64,000 bases of DNA from assembly GCA_025084515.1 (NCBI GenBank), contig JAJAGP010003178.1:1-64000 (forward strand), in the 5' to 3' direction. Below are positions 57,449-64,000 of this stretch, one piece after another (position 1 is the stretch's first letter; each line of letters starts with the position of its first letter). Origin of the DNA: Ancistrus triradiatus. Taxonomy: Eukaryota > Chordata > Actinopteri > Siluriformes > Loricariidae. Both the position numbers and the translations under genes were made by a program. A model generated the notes under the pieces. It was not told the origin of the DNA. It did not search any database and worked only from the letters and a program-made list of their open reading frames with translations.

Positions 57449-57585
57449 CATACGTTTTTGAATGTAGAGATTAGGTCTTGGCTTGCTAATGTTTTCCTAT
57501 TTTAAACAGAACTTCAGAGTCAACTGCAAGACCTGCCACCAGCAACACTGAAACTTGAATATGCTGCTGTTCCTCTTGCTTACAC
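46635..57585 (+). CDS. mrps15: Mitochondrial ribosomal protein uS15m, exons 1-3 of a gene running off the right edge
   Basis: uS15m is part of the small subunit of the mitochondrial ribosome. Exons 46635-46785, 55516-55578 and 57510-57585 join in phase (1, 1, 2) to give 96 residues plus two bases. Exon 1 starts MLFKNSLNATVTALRSWSTF, is Arg-rich with few acidic residues, and looks like a mitochondrial targeting sequence. Exon 2 contains VRQYARAVRKKQ, resembling human RGYVVRKPAQ. Exon 3 reads LQDLPPATLKLEYAAVPLAY, resembling human DDDPPPSTLLKDYQNVPG. The conserved S15 RNA-binding helices are not in the window, and I saw no further exon before 64000. Position directly downstream of csf3r in the same orientation matches human CSF3R-MRPS15. 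The divergent N-terminus makes synteny an important part of the call. Confidence 0.82.
47100..47295 (+). mobile_element. Tc1-type terminal fragment
   Basis: tagtactgtgcaaaagtcat opens the inverted repeat of the family whose other end is at 1-55. The match fades within 100 bp. It lies in mrps15 intron 1. Confidence 0.4.
47296..48598 (+). mobile_element. Tc1-type transposon, family A, copy 5, in mrps15 intron 1
   Basis: It starts cagtggtgcttgaaagtttg after TA and ends ttcaaccaccactg. The transposase is split into at least three frames, with the N-terminal half best kept. Confidence 0.9.
47468..47830 (+). pseudogene. Tc1 family A transposase, N-terminal half
   Basis: It encodes the paired helix-turn-helix region: ISKEFGLHQSTVRQIVYQWR, then SGRPAKITPRARHVIVGEV and ESTIRRTLNNNGVHGRVARR. 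A frameshift after KKNIACASAVC separates it from the catalytic half. Confidence 0.85.
48605..49010. mobile_element. MITE-like element with inverted ends
   Basis: attctcatcactgcagtgac near 48617 is the complement of gtcactgcagtgctgagaat near 48987, and GTGGTGGTG-rich and CACCACCAC-rich stretches pair just inside. There is no coding sequence. Related to 18545-18858. Confidence 0.65.
49139..50530 (+). mobile_element. Tc1-type transposon, family B, copy 5, in mrps15 intron 1
   Basis: It starts cagtggggcaaaaaaaagta and carries a multiply frameshifted transposase (FKVLEWPSQSPDLKPIENLW at 50193-50465). The right terminal repeat is lost in an (AC)n-rich tract. Confidence 0.85.
50595..50975 (-). mobile_element. 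Tc1-type transposase C-terminal fragment, family H, copy 2
   Basis: gctcgattggaatgagatct and tgaactcattgtcatgttca are the complement of the coding region for a Tc1-like catalytic domain (HDNEF, WPPQSPDLNPIEHLW type). No terminal repeats remain. Confidence 0.6.
51124..52612 (+). mobile_element. Tc1-type transposon, family D, copy 1, in mrps15 intron 1
   Basis: Inverted ends caatcacaattccaatgaag and cttcattggaattggggttg, each with TA next to it. The transposase is broken but readable: VLWSDETTFQIVFGNHGHRI (51738-51983) and DWPACSPDLSPIENVWGIMK (52070-52285) carry the first Asp and the Glu. Confidence 0.9.
52613..53367. other. mrps15 intron 1, mostly unique
   Basis: A worn minus-strand SINE lies near 53130-53215 (ccctaaccactgagccacca). 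Nothing else is recognised. Confidence 0.45.
53368..54584 (+). mobile_element. Tc1-type transposon, family D-related, copy 2
   Basis: Ends caaccctaaatcagaaaaat and cccaacttttctgatttggg pair, with TA on both sides. A 90-residue frame (53835-54107) encodes QKPGSVMVWGWVSALGKANL, typical of Tc1 transposases. The catalytic Glu region is lost. Confidence 0.8.
54585..55515. other. mrps15 intron 1, 3' part
   Basis: No exon before 55516 is supported. 54880-55120 (aagatgctgacaggctttac and neighbours) reads like a worn LINE or transposon fragment, which I cannot assign. Confidence 0.4.
55516..55578 (+). CDS. mrps15: mrps15 exon 2
   Basis: This 63-nt exon lies between tgtttcag and GTAAGG and encodes KNETVTRQPVRQYARAVRKK with phase 1 on both sides. 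It is basic, as expected near the mature N-terminus. It lies between transposon-rich DNA and a long microsatellite. Confidence 0.8.
55650..55975. repeat. Compound microsatellite: (TA)n, (GA)n, (GT)n, (TA)n
   Basis: A 325-bp low-complexity tract in mrps15 intron 2 with many interruptions. It yields artificial Arg/Glu and Tyr/Ile frames. Confidence 0.92.
55980..57320 (-). mobile_element. Tc1-type transposon, family E, in mrps15 intron 2
   Basis: cagtgcctcaag at the left and ttggaggcactg at the right pair as short inverted ends. On the minus strand HFIFQQDTDPKHTAKK (56164-56487) carries the second catalytic Asp. Other parts are scattered over several frames. Confidence 0.82.
57345..57445. repeat. 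(TA)n tract before mrps15 exon 3
   Basis: A nearly pure TA run ending about 65 bp before the exon 3 acceptor. Confidence 0.95.
57510..57585 (+). CDS. mrps15: mrps15 exon 3
   Basis: It runs from acceptor tttaaacag to donor ACAC/GTACGT and encodes ELQSQLQDLPPATLKLEYAA then VPLAYT. The PPATL..EY..VP pattern matches the human protein just before its S15 domain. It ends in phase 2. Confidence 0.84.
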
Positions 57586-58499
57586 GTACGTTTCCTTGTT
57601 GTTCACTGAATTTTCATATTGTGTGGATTCTACATATTTGTGACTCGCAGGTTAACTGGATGGTTACAGCACTGCACTAATTCTTTTCCTCTGCTCACAC
57701 CCAATTCATTTCTTACAAACTTACTCCAAACCGCAAGTAATTCCATCTTTTAATTCTTAGTTGCAGTGTTCATGTAAACAGTGTACTCTTATTTGTTTAA
57801 TTAGTTAGTCCTGTGTGGTTTATGGGACAGCCCTAGGCATGTGCAATATTGAGGAAAAAAATGATGTCTTGATATTTTTGTGTGTTGATAGCTTGGCTGG
57901 TTTAAGCCTGTCATGGGCAGCTTTGTCATAATCTTTATATTCTCCGTGGTAGTTAGATGACAGATGGTGAAATAAGTTCGTTGTTGGTTGGTCGAACCCC
58001 ATTATCCATACATATGTGTACATTCCTTTACAAAATGGTTTGGACAGTGAATTTTCACTGAGCATATTTGTATTATGTCTTATATAACATTGCAGTTGTT
58101 CACACTTTTTTTGAAGTGAAATTTGATTGATTGAATTTGATGGAGTTTTCGCATCACCGATCATTGAAGCAAGATTTGACTTAATTTGATTTGAAGTACA
58201 GTATGAATCTTAATTAAATAAAAATTGGAAAAAGTAGAATAACAGGGTTGGAAAAGAAATCAACCTCCTGGTTTAATATGCCCTGGAGCCAATGCATGTT
58301 TTAATCACAGCATGTCTGTAGTTCAGTCATATTGCAGTGAACAACAACAATGGGGAAATTTACAGCAGCAAGAGATGGTACCGGTAGTAATGTAGAGAAA
58401 AAAGTGTAAAGAATAAAAAGATTTTTTTCTATGTACGTGTATAAACATATAAAAATAAAAGATAAATATGTAACAGCATTATATAAAAGTATACCTATA
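57586..58499. other. mrps15 intron 3, no recognised feature
   Basis: AT-rich unique-looking sequence. No continuation of the S15 domain was found. Confidence 0.45.
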
Positions 58500-58863
58500 C
58501 AGTAGTGTGAAAAATGCCCCCTTCGTGAATTCCTTTTTTTTTTTTGCATGTTTGTCACACTTAAGTGTTTCGGAACATCAAACCAATTTAAATATTAGTC
58601 AAAAACAACACAAGTAAACACAGAATGCAGTTTTTAAATGAAGGTGTTTATTTTTAAGGGAGAAAAAAATCCAAACCTACATGGCCCTGTGTGAAAAAGT
58701 GATTGCCCCCCCCTTGTTAAAACATAACTATGGTTTATCACACCTGAGCTCACTGTCTCTAGCCACACCCAGGCCTGATTATTGCCACACCAGTTCTCAA
58801 TCAGGACATCACTTAAATAGGACCTGCCTGACAAAGTGAAGTACAAAAAAAGATCCTTAAAAG

Positions 58864-60648
58864 TCAAGTCAAGTCAAGTCAGATTTATTTATATAGCGCT
58901 TTTTACAATGGAGCATTGTCTCAAAGCAACTTTACAGGTTTAGATTATCTCCTAATAACTACGTCCAATCTCAAATTGAGCAAGCCTAGGGCGACAGTGG
59001 CAAGGAAAAACTCCCTAGTTCTAGGAAGAAACCTTGGGAGGACCAAGACTCAAAAGGGACCACCTCCTTGGGCGGCGTGTAGCGTAGATGATAAATCTAA
59101 GAGCGAAACTAACGTCATGGAAGTCAAAGTTTGAATAGAATTGAATAAGTTTGAATAGAATGTGAAGTAGTTCACATCGACATTAAGTGGCCGGGGTATG
59201 ATGATTAATCTAAGAGCGAAACTAAAGTCACTGGAGTCATGGTCGAATAAAATGTGAATGATTGACAGTGGAGCTCCTCAGATGTTACATCTGGTGGGCC
59301 GGAATGCCGGAACACATTCTCGGAGAGAAAAAACAGAAATTGTAATTAGTTAGTGATAAGAGCACAGTGTCTATTAACAATCACTGATGCCTGTCAATCA
59401 CTGATGCCCAGTGTAGCATGAGACCACGCAGGAATTAGCTTATAGAGCATAGCTAGAAAGCTCGAAAAGAGGAGAGAACTGGAGGAAACACAGCAAAGAG
59501 GGATCAAATGAGACATTGGCAACCCCACGAGCGGCAGAGAAAGCAACCCAACGTCTCTGATCACCATAAGACTCTTTGACTATTGAACACCCAGCCTGCC
59601 CTTATTCTATAGGCAAGATGCATGAAGTCAGATCACAGGACCGAGCTAGTCAGCCAGACGCCCACTCGACACTCCCGGCTAGCGGACAAGGAAGCAGGCC
59701 AGACATGGACTCCGAATTCCGGCCCCAGCAACCCCAAAACCATGCAACCTGGTCTAAAATCTAGTCAAAAGCCCGACAGTAATAGGATTCTTAGCCTAGA
59801 CTTAAAAATTTTGGAGGGTGTATGAATTCGAACGATTAGTGGGGAGTTTATTCATAGTTGGGGGGGCCATGTAATGAGAAAGCCTTTCCCCATGCTGGGA
59901 CTTTTTTAATTCTAGGAACTAAAAGAAGTGCCTGCACCTGCCGAACGAAGTAGACGAGTGGATTGTAAAAACTCTAAGAGGTCACTCAGATAATTTGGGG
60001 CCAGGCCATGTAGAGCTTGAATAAGTTATAAGAAGTATTTTGTAATCAATGCGGAATTTGACTGGTAAACCAGTGCAGTGATGATAGAACAGGAGTTGAT
60101 CTGATCAATTTCTAGTTCGAGTTAGCACTCGGGCAGCTGCATTCTGAACTAACTGAAGTTTATTTATAGATTACTAGAGCATCCAGTAAGTAAGGCATTA
60201 CAGTTAATCCAACCTTGAGTTATAAACGATTGAACAAGTTTTTCCGAATCATTAAAGAGGGGATATTTCTAAGTTTAGCGATCTTCGTAATTGAAGAAAG
60301 GCAAATTCGATGTGATGATGCTAATGTGCGCATCAAAGGAGAGATCTGAGTCAAGGACCCCTAAGTTTTTTACCGGACGGGACTGGGCAATACTGGACAG
60401 CCATCTAGATTTTAGGATAGATGTAGCTAACTGTCTCTCACAGCCTTGGGTCCCACTAATAGCACCTCAGTTTTATCTGAGTTAAGTAGGAGAAAATTAA
60501 ATAACATCCAATCTTTTATTTCCTTTACACAGTCCTCGATTTTGTTGATTGTAAGGCTGTCATTAGTTTTGGCTGATATGTACAGCTGTGTATCATCTGC
60601 ATAGCAGTGGAAATTAATGCCATGTTTACGAATAACTGAGCCTAGTGG
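58864..60648 (-). mobile_element. 5'-truncated LINE (L2/CR1-Rex group) nested in the transposon
   Basis: On the minus strand the element begins inside the reverse transcriptase with HCYADDTQLYISAKTNDS and DWMLFNFLLLNSDKTEVLL, then continues through the ORF2 C-terminal part (LQLVQNAAARVLTRTR near 60120), which has stops. The 3' end has cgctatataaataaatctga and a (CTTGA)n tail. Catalytic YADD is present, but the upstream palm and endonuclease are missing. Confidence 0.88.
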
Positions 60649-60829
60649 CTACACCTCATGCCGATATCCAAAGAAATTCAGAAACAATTGAGAAAGAAAG
60701 TAATTGAGATCTATCAGTCTGGAAAGGGTTATAAAGCCATTTCTAAAGCTTCGGGACTCCAGCGAACCACAGTGAGAGCCATTATCCACAAATGGTGAAG
60801 ACATGGAACAGTGGTGAACCTTCCCAGGA

Positions 60830-61651
60830 GTGGCCGGCCGACCAAAATTACCCCAAGAGCGCAGCGACGACTCATCTAAAAGGTCACAAAAGACTCCACA
60901 AAAGCCATCCAAAGAACTGCAGGACTCACTTGCCTCAGTTAAGGTCAGTGTTCATGCCTCCACCATAAGAAAGACACTGGACAAAAATGGCCTGCATGGC
61001 AGAGTTCTTGATGATCCCCAAGACTTTTGGGAAAACATTTTGTGGACTGATGAGACAAAAGTTGAACTCTTTGGAAGGTGCGCGTTTCATTACATCTGGC
61101 ATAAAAGTAACACAGCATTTCAGAAAAAGAACATTATAGCAGCAGTAAAATATGGAGGTGGTAGTGTGATGGTCTGGGGCTGTTTTGCTGCTTCAGGACC
61201 TGGAAGACTTGCTGTGATAAATGGAACTATGAATTCTGCTGTCTACTAAAAAATCCTGAAGGAGAATGTCCGGCCATCTGTTCGTGATCTTAAGCTGATA
61301 GGAACTTGGGTTCTGCAGCAGGACATTGATCCAAAACACACCAGTAAGTCCACCTCTGATTGGCTGAAGAAAAACAAAATGAAGACTTTGGAGTGGCCTA
61401 GTCAAAGTCCTGACCTGAATGCCATTGAGATGCTGTGGCATGACTTTACAAAGGCTGTTGCTGGAAAACCCTCCAATGTGGCTGAATTACAACAATTGGC
61501 CAAAATTCCTCCACAATGCCGTAAAAGACTCCTTGCAAGTTATGGCAAACGCTTGTTGCAGTTGTTGCTGCTAAGGGTGGCCCAAGCAGTTATTAGGTTT
61601 AGGGGGCAATCACTTTTTCACACAGTAGTTTTGGATTTTTTTCTCCCTTAA
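60830..61651 (+). pseudogene. Tc1 family C transposase, broken
   Basis: Frame 60830-61249 has ASTIRKTLDKNGLHGRV and LWTDETKVELFGR (first Asp). 61316-61340 reads LQQDIDPKHTS (second Asp) in another frame, and 61379-61651 has WPSQSPDLNAIEMLWHD (Glu). An internal stop and frameshifts prevent function. Confidence 0.85.
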
Positions 61652-61792
61652 TAATAAACACCATTTAAAAACTGCATTTTGTGTTTACTTGTTGTCTGGC
61701 TAATATTTAAATTGGTTTGATGTTCCGAAACACTTAAGTGTGACAAACATGCCAAAAAACAGGAAGGGGGCAAACACTTTTTCACAATACTG

Positions 61793-62180
61793 TATGTATC
61801 TCATCTGTAAATACATATACATATCAGAAATTGCATGTCAGTAGTTGGGAATTGCACTTTATATTTAGTGCACTTCATATTCATATTATTGCACTCGGTC
61901 TGCACATGCCTGCAAACATAAGGGTGTAGAGCCGCTGAAGCACCTAGCAGAATCAAACACCAAACGTTAAGAGACTTTGCTTCTTTTGGGGATGTTTCCA
62001 TAGTCCTGGTTGCTTGTTTCTCTTGGAGGATCTGGAAACTCTGAAATTTAGTGTTATTAATCCCAGACTGAAACATTGTACTTGGACTTCCCCAAACTGC
62101 CCCAAAGAATTTTTACATCTGCAACACTCACCGCATCCTGATGGGGAACCTAAAAGCCTAGTTTGGGAACAGGTTTTACA
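61793..62180. other. No recognised gene
   Basis: Unique-looking sequence. 62035-62120 resembles a worn repeat (cagactgaaacattgtactt), unassigned. Confidence 0.4.
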
Positions 62181-62700
62181 CAATCCGTAATAGTGTCATG
62201 AGACTAAGACACCCTATATGTAAAGTAAATTTAACTAAGCAAATAGTAAAGAAAAGAGCCTCCCATCGGATAATGACTGCATTGGTGATTATGTTTCAGC
62301 TGGCAACAAGTTATTTAACCCTAACTGATGCAGTGAGTAGCTTCTCATTTGTTAAACAACCATGTCAAAAAAGACATCCTGTGGTCCTGGAAATTAATCT
62401 GTTTCAGAATGGTCAAAGAGTGGTTTAGGGGTCATGAGACATCATTTTCACACATGGATTGGCCACCACAGAGTCCAGACCTGAATCCAACTGAGAATCT
62501 TTGGGATGTGCTGGAGAAGACTTTGCGCAGTGCTTCAAGTCTCCCATCATCAGTGCAAGATCTTGGGGAGAAAGTAATGCAACTTTGGACAGAACTGTTT
62601 CTGCAATGTCACAACATTTACTTCTGTCCAATATGTAACAATGAGCAATATGTCAAAAAAACATTTCTCATGAGTTTCCTAACCCTAGGTCAGTTCCCAG
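62180..62700 (+). mobile_element. Tc1-type fragment, family F
   Basis: It encodes DWPPQSPDLNPTENLWDVLE (within 62349-62747), the motif around the catalytic Glu (TEN) of a Tc1-like transposase. No terminal repeats are apparent and the N-terminal part is deleted. Confidence 0.7.
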
Positions 62701-62933
62701 ATGTCGTGTGTAAATGCAAAGAAAACCCAAAACTATGTAAAGCTTAGACCAGAAATGAGTTTAAATCAAAGCCACACTACTATGAATCAAAAAATTCCAA
62801 TGAATAAGTTATGGTAGAAAATAGTATATGATTACTATATATTGCAATATTTAAAATATCACCATCTCCATCTTTACATAAGAACCCTCAAATCAGGGAG
62901 TGCATTTAATCATTTTTGTCCAAGACTCCTATG

Positions 62934-63088
62934 GGGCTGTGGTGGCTTATTGGTTAAGGTACAGGACTGTGGACCAGAAGGTCCAGGGTTCAAATCCCAC
63001 CTCTTGGGTCCTTGAACAAGACTCTTATCCCACAGTTGTAAGTCACTCTGGAAAAGGGTGCCTGCTGAATGATGTAAATGTAAATATA
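62934..63088 (+). mobile_element. tRNA-derived SINE, second copy
   Basis: It shares gaccagaaggtccagggttc and aaatcccacctct with the copy at 43621, then gtaagtcactctggaaaagg and a GTAAAT tail. About 50 bp of the middle is missing. Confidence 0.78.
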
Positions 63089-64000
63089 GGTTCCTGTTGA
63101 CTGAAAACCAGCCTGGTGTATTTTGTGCTGATTGTGTCGCAGACAATAAATCTCTGATTTCACTATTCCTAGTACCTGTAATGATCATGTATGAATTCAT
63201 TTATTAATTCTCAGTATTAATATCTTTGCATCAAAGGCAGAGACTTCAAAGTGAAAACCACAGGCACTTCCTTGTGTTCAAACTGAACGCAGCCACACAC
63301 AGAAAAACCTGCAAGAAACTGCATGTCTTGTGACTTGTGCTTGCATCAGAACGCCATCAGTTTTAAAATACATTTACACTCCTAGGCAAATGAAATGGGC
63401 CAAAATGGTGAAACATTAAGCTTTTAGTGGAGTTAAATATTTAGCAAGAAACTTAAGGGAATGCTTTTTCTTTTTTTATTATTTCATTCATTTTAAAAAC
63501 AGTGTGGGTTTTGTCTGTTTTCAGACAGATTTTTTAATAGAATAAAAATCAGTATTGTTCTGTTCAGTTTTTTTTTTTTTTTTTCCTAACAGTAGTAGAA
63601 AAACATTTCAAGACTTGTCTGTGTTCAGTATAAGAAATATTATCTGTAGGGTTTAAATCTATGCTTGATCACAAACCACTTCTTTACAGTATGGGTAGGA
63701 GCATTGACTTGTTGAAAAATTACATTTGGCAGTCTCTCTTTAGAAGCTTTTCAATTGAAAAGCTTTTCTGCAATATTCTCCTGTACTCCAAAGAGTTAAT
63801 TGACATTGCGCAATGAAGCGGCTCACTAGTACCAGCAGCTGAAAAGGCTCACCGCAGTGACACCTCTTCCTCCACGAGTAACCATGGTTTGGTTGCAGTA
63901 ACTTCTCACCAGATCTTTGAAGACACCTTTCTGGAACATCAGCTTACAGCTCAAATCATGATGTGTCACTTCTCACAACTGTGCCGAACCACTCTGAGTC
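63089..64000. other. Right edge, no recognised feature
   Basis: Unique AT-rich sequence with a poly(T) run near 63570. If mrps15 is intact its next exon lies beyond 64000. Confidence 0.45.

Larger units (their letters stand above)
58500..61792 (+). mobile_element. Tc1-type transposon, family C, copy 2, split by a LINE
   Basis: Left end cagtagtgtgaaaaatgccc, right end ctttttcacaatactg, both with TA outside. Removing 58864-60648 leaves about 1.5 kb that follows copy 1 across the junction (ccttaaaag to ctacacctcatg). Confidence 0.92.

Noticed and set aside
59576..59825. Short plus-strand frames in the nested LINE
   Set aside because: Antisense to the LINE 3' region.

Overview
The window is vertebrate nuclear DNA, almost certainly from a teleost fish. 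It has split genes with GT/AG introns, and it carries many decayed Tc1-type DNA transposons, LINE and SINE fragments and AT-rich microsatellites of the kind common in teleost genomes. I cannot name the species. An otophysan such as a catfish would fit the repeat mix, but that is a guess.

Two protein-coding genes are supported, both on the + strand. The first is a complete csf3r gene, encoding the granulocyte colony-stimulating factor receptor. It has 15 coding exons between 19911 and 38153, and I assembled it by following splice phases. The joined frame is 2469 nt and predicts 822 residues: signal peptide, Ig-like domain, cytokine-receptor homology module with WSEWS, three fibronectin III domains, one membrane helix, a box 1 motif and a tail with conserved tyrosine and di-leucine motifs. 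The second is the 5' part of mrps15 (mitochondrial small-subunit protein uS15m). Its exons 1-3 lie at 46635-57585 and the rest must lie beyond the right edge. CSF3R and MRPS15 are also tandem neighbours in human, so the order supports both calls.

Layout: 1-19.9 kb is upstream or 5' non-coding DNA with Tc1 copies, SINE fragments and LTR-like blocks. 19.9-38.2 kb is csf3r, whose introns hold several transposons. 38.2-46.5 kb is intergenic, with a Tc1 copy, two LINE fragments, a SINE and a hAT-like element. 46.5-57.6 kb is mrps15 exons 1-3, separated by an 8.7-kb intron made largely of transposons. 57.6-64 kb is further mrps15 intron with a Tc1 copy split by a LINE, another Tc1 fragment and a SINE.

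The two genes do not act in one pathway. csf3r acts at the surface of myeloid cells and signals through JAK/STAT. mrps15 serves mitochondrial translation. All transposase reading frames are broken. I found no unknown multi-gene system. The most notable points are a 96-nt in-frame, stop-free csf3r intron, an apparently missing cysteine pair in the ligand-binding module, a rearranged set of tyrosine docking motifs, and layered transposon insertions that give a relative chronology.
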